Shown here: in pieces, positions 8,243 to 14,574 of the stretch
Position numbering within the stretch: the stretch's first letter is position 1
Layout: every line of letters starts with the position of its first letter
IMG/VR virus record: IMGVR_UViG_3300027365_000046
Coordinates: 1 to 30,169 of that record
Strand: one strand, 5' to 3'
DNA length: 30,169 nt
DNA from: a virus
Notes under the pieces: model-generated
What the model was told of the DNA's origin: nothing
Databases searched by the model: none
Seen by the model: the letters and a program-made list of their open reading frames with translations, nothing else
Position numbers and translations under genes: made by a program

Positions 8243-8561
8243 AGAGCTTAGCGAGGGCAGCTGCGTTCTGTTGCTCCCTATACTTGGCATCGTGTGCAGT
8301 CCTTGCTATGCCTTGCATAGCCTTGATATTGTCCGCCAGCAGATCAACCAGCATGTCGTCTAGCTGTGTCTGCTGTTGAGTCTGTGTGTTTGCAAGCGCT
8401 TGCAGTTGCGTGTCGGTCATGCGCTTGCGGATGCGCATCACCGTCGAGTCAGGTAGGCCGTAGTGCCTCGCGATGTCTGACTGTCGCTGTCCCGCAATGA
8501 GCGCGGCTTGAATGGCGGCCTCGAGCTCGCCGTCTATCTTTCGTCCTTGTCGTGATTCCAT
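8181..8561 (-). CDS. terS: Terminase small subunit
   Basis: The product has 126 residues. The N-terminus has a helix-turn-helix: ELEAAIQAALIAGQRQSDIA followed by RHYGLPDSTVMRIRKRM (about 11-48). A long helical part follows (LANTQTQQQTQLDDMLVDLL, then KYREQQNAAALAKLYDAIA), suitable for ring formation. Small terminases bind the packaging start site and hand the DNA to the large subunit. The ATG at 8561 was chosen because it follows the HNH stop by only 4 bp and starts the HTH at a normal distance; upstream in-frame ATGs lie inside the HNH gene. Its position between HNH and the large terminase supports the call. Confidence 0.82.
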   Translation of the reverse strand: MESRQGRKIDGELEAAIQAALIAGQRQSDIARHYGLPDSTVMRIRKRMTDTQLQALANTQTQQQTQLDDMLVDLLADNIKAMQGIARTAHDAKYREQQNAAALAKLYDAIATTTLQILNAAAEPDN

Positions 8562-8565
8562 ACCG

Positions 8566-8910
8566 TTATTGTGCCTTATACATCGACCGTACGTAATGCA
8601 CCGTGCCGTGGCATCGATAGCAGAGAGGCAACAGATCTGCATCCTCTTCGCCACCGAGTCGAGCGTATGTCAGGTGATGCACGTCGACTTTGTATCGCTC
8701 CCGTGAGACTCCGCACCTAGCGCAACATCCCGAATGGGCATCGAGGATGCGCTGTCGTGTCACCTTCCATCGTGCCGAGCGCATGTATCGCTTGACGTAC
8801 GAGGCGTAGTGCTCCGCGATGTCGAGTGGGCTATGACCTAACTGCTTGAGCCGTGACACGTTGTGATGCCACGGCTCTTGCATGTCAAGCGATATCGTCG
8901 CGTTGTCCAT
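8566..8910 (-). CDS. HNH endonuclease
   Basis: The product has 114 residues from the ATG at 8910; an ATG at 8883, two bases after the upstream TGA, is the alternative. The HNH/zinc core is clear: CCARCGVSRERYKVDVHHLTY (Cys63, Cys66, His78-His79) and LLPLCYRCHGTVHY (Cys97, Cys100, His101). The N-terminal part contains AEHYASYVKRYMRSARWKVT, a segment common before such cores. It lies directly before the terminase genes. HNH proteins next to terminases (HK97 gp74 type) are known to help terminase cut cohesive-end sites, so a packaging role is more likely than homing. No split gene or intron is visible nearby. Confidence 0.9.
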   Translation of the reverse strand: MDNATISLDMQEPWHHNVSRLKQLGHSPLDIAEHYASYVKRYMRSARWKVTRQRILDAHSGCCARCGVSRERYKVDVHHLTYARLGGEEDADLLPLCYRCHGTVHYVRSMYKAQ

Positions 8911-9031
8911 TGGTCTCGTATGTACTATCGATTGCACGGCATACGGACGCGCAGTAGCCGATGATGAGCGCACCGATTGTCAGCATCGCGAGAGCTGTCG
9001 CACCGATGATAATGAGCGCCCATGTCAGCAC
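8885..9031 (-). CDS. 48-residue single-pass membrane protein
   Basis: This small gene starts with GTG at 9031-9029, overlapping the TGA of the upstream gene (GTGCTGA), and ends in TGA at 8887-8885. Residues 2-27 form one uninterrupted hydrophobic stretch (TWALIIIGATALAMLTIGAL and IIGYC), followed by a polar tail (RAIDSTYETNGQRDDIA). There is no good SD, so translation would depend on coupling to the upstream gene. It overlaps the HNH start by 26 bp and fills what would otherwise be the only gap in this stretch. The clean hydrophobic pattern and the tight junctions argue for a real gene. Function is unknown; small membrane proteins of this kind can act as lysis regulators or host-envelope modifiers. 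Confidence 0.55.
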   Translation of the reverse strand: MLTWALIIIGATALAMLTIGALIIGYCASVCRAIDSTYETNGQRDDIA

Positions 9032-9459
9032 TTGTCGCCGTCCATCTCAGTGATCTGCTTGCGCCATTCGCTCCATGCTGACCGCCACAGGGTGTATTCC
9101 TGTTCATTGAGCATCACCTGCCATGAGCCGAGGTGTAGTGTGTCGATGAGCTGCTCAAGGACAAAACTCCCGAACGCCTGGCAATCGTGCTTGAACACTT
9201 CCGTACCCGTCGCACGCATCACACGCTCCGATTCCGGGTCGTCTTCATCGACGTTAACCATCTCCACAAAGCATCCATCGGTCCATTGCATCTTGCGGAC
9301 CTTGTAACCGAGAGACATTGCGTAAGTGACGCCATGGCCGGTAATTGGCAGCCATTCATCGGCCTTGACTTCATCGGTCTTGAACGCCATACCGAGACTG
9401 ATCCAGTCCATGACCATATGTCGATGAACCCCCACGGCTTCCGCTGTCTTGCCGAACAT
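9025..9459 (-). CDS. Unknown protein with a partial Tad2-like (DUF2829) motif
   Basis: The product has 144 residues from the ATG at 9459, which has GGGAG eight bases upstream and follows the regulator stop by 4 bp. An ATG at 9474 is the alternative. Residues 41-68 (GHGVTYAMSLGYKVRKMQWT, then DGCFVEM) resemble the first half of the DUF2829/Tad2 domain, whose consensus is roughly G-x-A-L-x-x-x-x-x-G-x-x-V-R-R-x-x-W. The second half (LGSWQVMLNEQEYTLWRSAW) does not match clearly. The C-terminus is helical and Trp-rich. Tad2 proteins block Thoeris immunity by sequestering its cADPR-type signal. Here the resemblance is partial and rests on pattern only; a plain hypothetical protein is the fallback. 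Confidence 0.5.
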   Translation of the reverse strand: MFGKTAEAVGVHRHMVMDWISLGMAFKTDEVKADEWLPITGHGVTYAMSLGYKVRKMQWTDGCFVEMVNVDEDDPESERVMRATGTEVFKHDCQAFGSFVLEQLIDTLHLGSWQVMLNEQEYTLWRSAWSEWRKQITEMDGDKC

Positions 9460-9463
9460 TGTT

Positions 9464-9721
9464 TCAACTCCCATCCTGCACCTCCATTGCATCTGCCATC
9501 GTCAGCAGCTGCACAAGTGTCAACCCTAAACCATCAGCGATGCGTTGCCCCATGGCAATCGTGATATTCCTACGCCCGAGCTCGATGTCGGTCATGTACG
9601 TACGATTGATGTCATGAGTACACGCGAACATCTCCTGCGATAACCCGGTCCGCACCCGCATGCGCCGAATGACGGCGCCGAGGCGTGCGGAGTATTCATC
9701 CGCGCCGTTCTTACCCTTCAT
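9464..9721 (-). CDS. XRE-family (Cro/CI-like) DNA-binding regulator
   Basis: The product has 85 residues. A GGAGG lies six bases before the ATG at 9721; a GTG one codon upstream is less well spaced. The helix-turn-helix is SQEMFACTHDINRTYMTDIE followed by LGRRN (about 28-52), with the typical first helix LGAVIRRMRVRTG and last helix RIADGLGLTLVQLLTMA. Such proteins act as repressors or Cro-like switches, or as antitoxin-type autoregulators. It sits inside a long minus-strand operon and has no intergenic region of its own, so its operator is elsewhere. It is a second regulator besides the one at 17393-17602. Confidence 0.88.
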   Translation of the reverse strand: MKGKNGADEYSARLGAVIRRMRVRTGLSQEMFACTHDINRTYMTDIELGRRNITIAMGQRIADGLGLTLVQLLTMADAMEVQDGS

Positions 9722-10268
9722 CACGTACCTCCTTGGTCCATCTTTCGAGGTGCAGCATCTGGCCGAGTTGCCTTGTAACGTCCTTGATTACATGTCTGTC
9801 GATGCCATCGAGTACATCTGCATGTTGCACCTCGTCAATCGTGTCCGATGCCTTCGTGAGTGCCTCAAATGCGGCAAATAAATGCGTCATCAAGTCCGAC
9901 CTGCTCGGATACGGCATCGGGTCGGATGCGATGTGAACTTTGATCCAGCACACATCGACATCCTCATCTACGATATCGATGTCATGCCCAAACAGCGCGC
10001 ATTGCGCTGGGTCGAAAACCACATCGGTAACGCCCTTATGAAAATCTGTCCAAAACTTTGGACTTGCCGAGAATCCGAGCGTCTCTCGCCGAACTTCTCC
10101 GTAGTCGACCTTTGTTTGCATCGCAAAGTTGATGCACTCTCTGACAGGACCAACGTGTCCCAGGACAAGGCAATCGGTCGAAACTCGCCGTGGTGCAAAC
10201 TTGTCAATGAGCAATGGTTGTCGCCGAGGTTTAGGCTGGCGCGGATTAGGCATAGCTGCAAACATCAT
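9711..10268 (-). CDS. Protein of unknown function
   Basis: The product has 185 residues. I do not recognise it. The ATG at 10268 has GGAGAG seven bases upstream and directly follows the previous stop (TAAaATG); an in-frame ATG at 10307 lies in the previous gene. The N-terminus is basic and proline-rich (PNPRQPKPRRQPLLIDKFAP), followed by a mixed domain with VSTDCLVLGHVGPVREC, FWTDFHKGVTDVVFDPAQCA and an acidic DIDIVDEDVDVCWIKVHI. The C-terminal half is helical (LMTHLFAAFEALTKASDTID, LGQMLHLERWTKEVR). It overlaps the regulator gene by 11 bp. The accessory position between replication and packaging genes suggests a host-takeover or regulatory role, but nothing more specific can be said. Confidence 0.65.
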   Translation of the reverse strand: MMFAAMPNPRQPKPRRQPLLIDKFAPRRVSTDCLVLGHVGPVRECINFAMQTKVDYGEVRRETLGFSASPKFWTDFHKGVTDVVFDPAQCALFGHDIDIVDEDVDVCWIKVHIASDPMPYPSRSDLMTHLFAAFEALTKASDTIDEVQHADVLDGIDRHVIKDVTRQLGQMLHLERWTKEVRDEG

Positions 10269-10269
10269 T

Positions 10270-10578
10270 TTATTGCTCTCCAACATGAACGGAATCCCGA
10301 GCGCCATTTACAAAGTCCAGACATGCCTCAACGAGCTCATTCAGCATATGTTCGTTGCTTGCCCCTGCGACGTATTCTGGATAGAACAAAATATCTTTTG
10401 CCCATATACCAGAACGAAAACTCACTTGCACATAGCCTTCAAAAGGGGAGAATCCGACCCGGATCTGGTCGATGCCACTTGCACTGACAGGTTGCTTGAT
10501 GGCCTCTCTGCCCTTGATAGCTTTTACCACTGACATGAGCTCATCAGTGTCATATTGCCAGCCATTGACCACCATCAT
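10270..10578 (-). CDS. Protein of unknown function
   Basis: The product has 102 residues. I do not recognise it. It begins with two ATGs at 10578 and 10575 overlapping the upstream TGA; GGGAGG lies about 10 bases before the first. The sequence is mixed alpha/beta: MSVVKAIKGREAIK, IDQIRVGFSPFEGYVQVSFR, WAKDILFYPEYV, then a helical end (NEHMLNELVEACLDFVNGAR). It has no membrane segment and no metal motif. Tight overlaps on both sides place it in the same operon as the Tad2-like genes. Confidence 0.6.
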   Translation of the reverse strand: MMVVNGWQYDTDELMSVVKAIKGREAIKQPVSASGIDQIRVGFSPFEGYVQVSFRSGIWAKDILFYPEYVAGASNEHMLNELVEACLDFVNGARDSVHVGEQ

Positions 10579-11384
10579 GACGCCATCACCTCCCAGTCAG
10601 TCGCGAGCAGATCTGCACCGATGATGTACGCGAGGCCAACATGTTGACGGCGCCCGAGGATGACCTTGTACTCGGTCATGCGCCCCTCGCACATCGCATA
10701 GCATGTATATGAATCACTCCGCCGTATAGCCTTGCCCATCCGGAGGGCAGGCAAGACCGATGAAATCGTGCCATCCTGAACCATCATCGGAGTGCGTGGC
10801 ACTTTTGCCTCGGCTGATTGGACGATGCGCGCAGCTGTATCTTGTGTCAACGCTTGCCCCTTTTCCGTCATTGTCTTCGCAAAGGTCTCCGCTCTCTGTG
10901 CTCGGCGGATGCCATTGATGCGCTCTTTCAGAGTTGCGTGATGAGTTTCGCGCTCGACCCAGTAGTCATTGACGTTGTCATCCTTGCGCCAATTTGGAGT
11001 ATCACTGCCCCATACTTTTGATTGGTTTTCGGCATCGGCTTTTTTTACGCCTGAGTCGCGCAGATCCCAATATACTTTCAGGCGCTCGATGCGTTCGGTC
11101 GGCGTGAGCGTTCGTTGTCCTGGATTGCCCTTGCCTTTGATGAGTCGGTAATACAGGCGCTTGTACTCTTCGTTTCGGCTGAGCACATAGTAAAAATTAC
11201 GATTCTCATCATTGAATACAAGCCGGCTTGCCTGAGCGACTGTTAATCCGTCATTGATATGGACCGCCATTGCTCGCACAATCTCTTCGCATCGACTAGG
11301 TGTGTATGACTCACGCTCACCGGTGCGCGGTGATGTCACGACGTTTGACCGGCTGATGGTCCCGATTCCATGAGCGCCTATCAT
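10575..11384 (-). CDS. Helical N-terminal domain fused to a Tad2-like (DUF2829) C-terminal domain
   Basis: The product has 269 residues. The ATG overlaps the TGA of the preceding gene (ATGA), with GGAGG about 9 bases upstream. Residues 28-200 are helical and charged. They include CEEIVRAMAVHINDGLTVAQ with ASRLVF, which resembles an HTH of phage DNA-binding proteins, and the helices LTPTERIERLKVYWDLRDSG and HHATLKERINGIRRAQRAET. Residues about 207-267 match the DUF2829/Tad2 pattern at both ends: ISSVLPALRMGKAIRRSDSY and IGADLLATDWEVM. Tad2 sequesters Thoeris signal molecules. A DNA-binding-like domain in front of it would be unusual. The Tad2-like call comes from motif resemblance alone; the N-terminal HTH call is weaker still. 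Confidence 0.55.
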   Translation of the reverse strand: MIGAHGIGTISRSNVVTSPRTGERESYTPSRCEEIVRAMAVHINDGLTVAQASRLVFNDENRNFYYVLSRNEEYKRLYYRLIKGKGNPGQRTLTPTERIERLKVYWDLRDSGVKKADAENQSKVWGSDTPNWRKDDNVNDYWVERETHHATLKERINGIRRAQRAETFAKTMTEKGQALTQDTAARIVQSAEAKVPRTPMMVQDGTISSVLPALRMGKAIRRSDSYTCYAMCEGRMTEYKVILGRRQHVGLAYIIGADLLATDWEVMAS

Positions 11385-11623
11385 TCGACCACCTCCCAGT
11401 CACACGTTGGTGTGCCTTTGTCGAGGATGTCTCCCGGGTGCGGATACCAGCGCTGTCGTGGCTTCTCGCCGATGACAATCATCAGCAGCTCGCCATCGAG
11501 GCGTACCGCTACGCGTGGTGGCCATGACATGCGACGGATACCGCGTCCCTCGGTGAGAGTGCGATACACGTCGCCGAACTCTGCACCACGCTTGCGCTTG
11601 GCTGTTGTGAAGTTATTCGCCAT
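11381..11623 (-). CDS. Tad2-like (DUF2829) protein, candidate Thoeris inhibitor
   Basis: The product has 80 residues. The ATG at 11623 has GAGGAGG about 10 bases upstream and overlaps the previous gene by 11 bp. The pattern FGDVYRTLTEGRGIRRMSWP (16-35) and the ending GDILDKGTPTCDWEVVE (64-80) fit the DUF2829 arrangement: F-G-x-A-L-x-x-L-x-x-G-K-x-V-R-R-x-x-W near the start and D-(I/L)-L-x...D-W-x-V at the end. Size (80-100 residues) also fits. Known Tad2 proteins bind cADPR-type signal molecules and so protect the phage from Thoeris. It is the cleanest of three similar domains in this cluster. Without a profile search the call remains tentative. Confidence 0.55.
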   Translation of the reverse strand: MANNFTTAKRKRGAEFGDVYRTLTEGRGIRRMSWPPRVAVRLDGELLMIVIGEKPRQRWYPHPGDILDKGTPTCDWEVVE

Positions 11624-12173
11624 CTGCTCGCGCCTCCTCGATGTCCTCTGCCTGCGCCATCACTTGCGACTCGATGCTGAGCATCTTTGCAAACAATCCG
11701 GATGGAGCAATTGACGAGCTTAGATCCGCGAGCGGAAATGCTAGAATCTCCTCCGTAAGTGTCGCGATGTCTTCACCAGTTGGCGACCGCAAACGCTCAA
11801 TCAGTTGAGCGTGATTATCTACATCGTGCCTCAAGCCGGCGATACCTTTTGTAGCTGCACTATCCCTCAAATCACCAAGCAAAATCAACTCAGCGACTTT
11901 TTTTGAAATCGCTTTTGCCCAGGTAGTCAACTCCAATACAGTCATCAAGTCGAGGTCGTCGTTGTCGCCTCCTTCAAGTTTGTCAACCCTTGCTTTTAGC
12001 GTGCCGTAGACCTGCTGTGCTACTTGCTCAAACATTTGCTGATTGAGTGCCATCTGCTCAATCTTTTGGGCCAGTACACCGAACGCCTGGCGCATCTCCT
12101 CAAATGTGTATTCCGTCACTGGCTTGACGCCAAAGTTTACGGGGCCGTCATCCCACTTAGCTTGTTCTTCCAT
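11613..12173 (-). CDS. Coiled-coil protein of unknown function
   Basis: The product has 186 residues. The second of two tandem ATGs (12173) was chosen because it is five bases after AGGAGG; the first is only two bases away. The sequence is almost entirely helical and acidic: FEEMRQAFGVLAQKIEQMAL, QVAQQVYGTLKARVDKLEGG, LELTTWAKAISKKVAELILL and GLRHDVDNHAQLIERLRS look like coiled coils. No catalytic or metal motif is visible. It is the first gene after the SSB-like gene and a weak terminator, and leads the accessory cluster. An accessory replication or host-interaction protein is conceivable, but nothing in the sequence decides it. Confidence 0.65.
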   Translation of the reverse strand: MEEQAKWDDGPVNFGVKPVTEYTFEEMRQAFGVLAQKIEQMALNQQMFEQVAQQVYGTLKARVDKLEGGDNDDLDLMTVLELTTWAKAISKKVAELILLGDLRDSAATKGIAGLRHDVDNHAQLIERLRSPTGEDIATLTEEILAFPLADLSSSIAPSGLFAKMLSIESQVMAQAEDIEEARADGE

Positions 12174-12192
12174 CATTGCCTCCTGTGAAAAT

Positions 12193-12214
12193 GGCCCGGG
12201 TCATTGCCCAGGCC
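12193..12214 (-). terminator. Weak terminator or attenuator after the SSB-like gene
   Basis: On the minus strand GGCCTGGG, a 6-base loop and CCCGGGCC form an 8-bp stem with one G-T wobble, followed by ATTTTC. It lies 10 bp after the SSB-like stop and before the AGGAGG of the next gene. The short T run suggests partial termination, which would favour SSB over downstream genes. Confidence 0.45.
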
Positions 12215-12224
12215 TTGTGTGTTC

Positions 12225-12878
12225 CTAATCCTCGAACGGGTCTTTCAACTCGCCGAATGCGTCACCGGCTGGCGCCTGCGCTTTTCGTCCTGGTGCGCGT
12301 GGCGGTTGCGGTGCCTGTGGCGCGACTGGCGCCTGCTGTGCGAACTGTTGCTGTACCGGTGGCTGTTGCACCCATCCTTGCGCTTGTGGCGCTCCTTGCG
12401 GGGCGTAGCCCTGCTGTGGGGCCATCTGGGCAGGCTGTTGTGCGAATCCCTGCTGTGGTGCCGGTGTTGCCGGATACACAGACACAATCGCGTTGGTGCC
12501 GCTTCCGCTCTCTTGACGTGGTGCAACCCATTCGACCGTGACATTCCATGCGCCATTGAACAACAGTGCATCGTTGAGCTGTGACCACTGCTGAGCGGTG
12601 AACCGCTGACCGAGCATCGTGTCCATCAGCTGTGTAAGGTGAGCACGATCGGAACCATACGACATGCCGGTCCACTTGCGGAATCGGTACGGGTTGCCGT
12701 TTGCGTCTGCAACCTGCGTTGTCTCGAACGCAAACTCGTACTGGTCCTCGAACTCCCCAGGACGCTGATACTTGGGACGCTGCACAACGTTGAGCCCTGC
12801 CAGCTTGCACACATACGTGCCTGCTGGTGCTGGTACCGCATCCGGGCGGAATGCGGTCGATTGGAAAAACCCTGCCAT
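12225..12878 (-). CDS. Single-stranded DNA-binding protein-like
   Basis: The product has 217 residues. The ATG at 12878 has AGGAGT about 8 bases upstream; an in-frame ATG at 12941 would lie upstream of the inferred transcription start. Residues 1-130 are strand-rich (GTYVCKLAGLNVVQRPKY, EDQYEFAFETTQVADANGNP, FNGAWNVTVEWVAP) and could form an OB-type fold. Residues 135-205 are Gln/Pro/Ala-rich and disordered. The end, GDAFGELKDPFED, resembles the acidic tip by which SSB proteins dock partner enzymes. The overall plan (fold, disordered linker, acidic tip) and the position beside the origin and helicase support a ssDNA-binding role. It is not a canonical bacterial SSB by sequence, so family membership is uncertain. 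Confidence 0.65.
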   Translation of the reverse strand: MAGFFQSTAFRPDAVPAPAGTYVCKLAGLNVVQRPKYQRPGEFEDQYEFAFETTQVADANGNPYRFRKWTGMSYGSDRAHLTQLMDTMLGQRFTAQQWSQLNDALLFNGAWNVTVEWVAPRQESGSGTNAIVSVYPATPAPQQGFAQQPAQMAPQQGYAPQGAPQAQGWVQQPPVQQQFAQQAPVAPQAPQPPRAPGRKAQAPAGDAFGELKDPFED

Positions 12879-12900
12879 AACTTTCTTACTCCTTACCGTC

Positions 12901-12951
12901 GCCGGTTTTGACCGGTTCGACGTTATAACACAATCACGCATTGTTGCGCAA
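12901..12951 (-). promoter_or_regulatory. Promoter and operator-like repeat for the SSB-to-late operon
   Basis: On the minus strand TTGCGC (12951-12946), an 18-base spacer and TATAAC (12927-12922) form a plausible sigma-70-type promoter. Transcription would start near 12915. At the start lies an inverted repeat, ACCGG/CCGGT with a 4-base loop (12902-12915), that could be an operator or an mRNA hairpin. Both -35 and -10 are embedded in small palindromes (TTGCGCAA and GTTATAAC). This is the only sizeable intergenic region before the long minus-strand operon. Confidence 0.5.
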
Positions 12952-13257
12952 CCATGATTTTAGACACCCAGAATCGATGTCTCCCTGCTGTCCATCCTGC
13001 GTGTGGTCTCGGTACTCCGCGACCCGTAGGGAGCGGGTACCAGGACCACCGCATTCCAAACATTCCTTAACGCCAACATGCTTAACTGTCTAACTGCCAA
13101 CCCCGCCGTAGGCGGTGCGTAGTGGCGGTGCCGTAGGCCGCCTACACGGGGGGATTTATAAGGGGGGTTTTTACAAGTGGTTCCCATATTTATATACTTA
13201 AAGGGGAACCACTTGCGGAACCACTTGCGGAACCACTTGAACGCCTAGTTTGAGGGC
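12952..13257. other. Non-coding stretch with GC-rich hairpins and the iteron origin candidate
   Basis: No credible gene is visible here. The left part (12960-13080) shows nothing recognisable. At 13102-13155 there are GC-rich short palindromes, including CCGCCGTAGGCGG and GTAGGCCGCCTAC, with GCCGTAGGC present twice. From 13161 a run of Gs and Ts leads into the repeat array described separately. The region separates the helicase gene from the SSB operon. Confidence 0.7.
13174..13240. repeat. 12-bp iterons with AT-rich core, candidate replication origin
   Basis: Three perfect or near-perfect tandem copies of GGAACCACTTGC lie at 13205-13216, 13217-13228 and 13229-13240 (the last ends in A). An inverted copy, CAAGTGGTTCCC, lies at 13174-13185. 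The inverted copy and the first direct copy can pair over 12 bp, enclosing an 18-base, A/T-only-but-two segment (13186-13203). Tandem 11-22 bp repeats beside an AT-rich unwinding element are the usual design of iteron origins bound by a Rep protein. The helicase and primase genes lie immediately next to it. Confidence 0.7.
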
Positions 13258-14574
13258 TCAGAACATGCCACGCGGATAGTACAAAACGGACGCATTTGGG
13301 CCACGCTGGGACGTTATCAAGCCATCGCCGAGCATCTGCTGGAGCACGTCCTGCAGGGTCGCTTTGCGCTTGCCTAGCTGTTTCGCGAGCACATTGATAC
13401 CAAGCCCCTGACCGCCATCTATGGCCTGCAGCAGCTCATCTTGTATTGCTTTCGCAGTGATCGCCGCGCGCGCGTCCTTGTCCACTGTTCGGATGTAGGT
13501 CTGCCCGCCATCGTCCGCGATTTCAAAAGTGACGTCGAGCTGCTCATCCTCGCCCACGAGGCGACCTTTTGTGGTCTGGATGCGGTATTGTCCCTTTTCG
13601 ACTTTAGACAGGCTGTACGCCGCATCCGCAGCGGCAACAATCTCGGCAGCACCGCGCATGCCTTCGTGTGCTATGCCGCCAGCTGTCCCTCCCTTGCGGT
13701 CATGGTGCGCAATCACCACGGCGATGTCGGCCTCGAGCAAGCACTTGAACCTCTCGAACAACATGCGCATCTGGCTGTTGTCGGATTCGTCGAGCCCATG
13801 GATTCGGACTAGGGAGTCAATGAGGACTAGCCGCGTACCTGTCGCTTGACAGTGATCGAGGACGCGCTTGGTATCCATCATGGTGTCCATACGGACGCCA
13901 ACACGGTTGGTGTACGTCAATCCTGCACCGCTCTTGAGGCCGAGCCTCCTCAGCCGGCTCATGAGCTTGCGGAGGCCCATCTCCTCGTCGATGTACATCA
14001 CGGGCGTTTGTGGGATATCGAACTCCCCAAGCCATTGACCGCCATCGAGCGCCGCGCGCATGAGGTCGAGCATAACCCATGTCTTGCCGGTGCCAGGCGG
14101 GGATGACAGATAGTGCAATCCGCCAACGGCAAATACCTTGTCGACTAGCCATTGTTGCGCGCCGAGCTGCTGTTCTTCAACGAGCATCCGGTCCCAGTCC
14201 CAGATCTCCCACGCGCCGGCAGGCGTTATGCCTGGGAGTGCATCCGGGATGGTGCCTTGTGCCCATGTAACCCAGAATCGGGATATGGTTCGCTCGACCT
14301 CCTCACGCGGGAGCGGTGGCACACAGTACGCATCGTTCCAAACAAGTGCGTGGTATAGCGCGTGGTCATACTCAAACCGCTTTGCGCGGAGGAATCCGCA
14401 GTAGCCCACCAGACCCGCGTTGCGGGTACCTTCACCATGCGGTCGGAATACTTGCGACCACGTACTCTTTCCGCTCGAGAGGACAGCGCCTACCCGTTTT
14501 TCATCGCCACTTTGCAGTATCGCCGCGAGATCCTCGAGCGATAACTCTGCAAGCTCGTTGACTTGCTCATCCAT
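13258..14574 (-). CDS. RecA-like replicative helicase with N-terminal PriCT-1 domain
   Basis: The product has 438 residues. Residues about 48-101 (GTRNAGLVGYCGFLRAKRFE, then VPPLPREEVERTISRFW) fit the PriCT-1 domain that usually links a primase to a helicase. The motor domain follows: Walker A SSPPGTGKTW (157-166), VMYIDEEMG (192-200), Walker B RLVLIDSL (248-255) and VVIAHHDRKGG (286-296). This is the RepA/AAA_25 type of hexameric helicase. The C-terminal ~70 residues look like a winged helix (LLQAIDGGQGLGINVLAKQL and KATLQDVLQQML). It unwinds DNA at the fork, probably acting with the primase gene that overlaps it by 8 bp. In many phages and plasmids the two are one protein; here they are split. 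Confidence 0.88.
   Translation of the reverse strand: MDEQVNELAELSLEDLAAILQSGDEKRVGAVLSSGKSTWSQVFRPHGEGTRNAGLVGYCGFLRAKRFEYDHALYHALVWNDAYCVPPLPREEVERTISRFWVTWAQGTIPDALPGITPAGAWEIWDWDRMLVEEQQLGAQQWLVDKVFAVGGLHYLSSPPGTGKTWVMLDLMRAALDGGQWLGEFDIPQTPVMYIDEEMGLRKLMSRLRRLGLKSGAGLTYTNRVGVRMDTMMDTKRVLDHCQATGTRLVLIDSLVRIHGLDESDNSQMRMLFERFKCLLEADIAVVIAHHDRKGGTAGGIAHEGMRGAAEIVAAADAAYSLSKVEKGQYRIQTTKGRLVGEDEQLDVTFEIADDGGQTYIRTVDKDARAAITAKAIQDELLQAIDGGQGLGINVLAKQLGKRKATLQDVLQQMLGDGLITSQRGPNASVLYYPRGMF

Noticed and set aside
8566-8910. HNH gene as part of a group I intron or homing element
   Set aside because: Neighbouring genes are intact and the gene overlaps an adjacent small gene, so there is no sign of an intron or interrupted coding sequence.
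12262-12810. Alternative minus-strand frame within the SSB-like gene
   Set aside because: It arises from the Gln/Pro repeats read in another frame and has no start signal.
12960-13187. Minus-strand open frame of 75 codons in the origin region
   Set aside because: It crosses the GC-rich hairpins, has no SD and gives an arginine-rich product without pattern.
13174-13240. CRISPR-like array
   Set aside because: The repeats are 12 bp and directly tandem without spacers, so they are iterons rather than CRISPR repeats.
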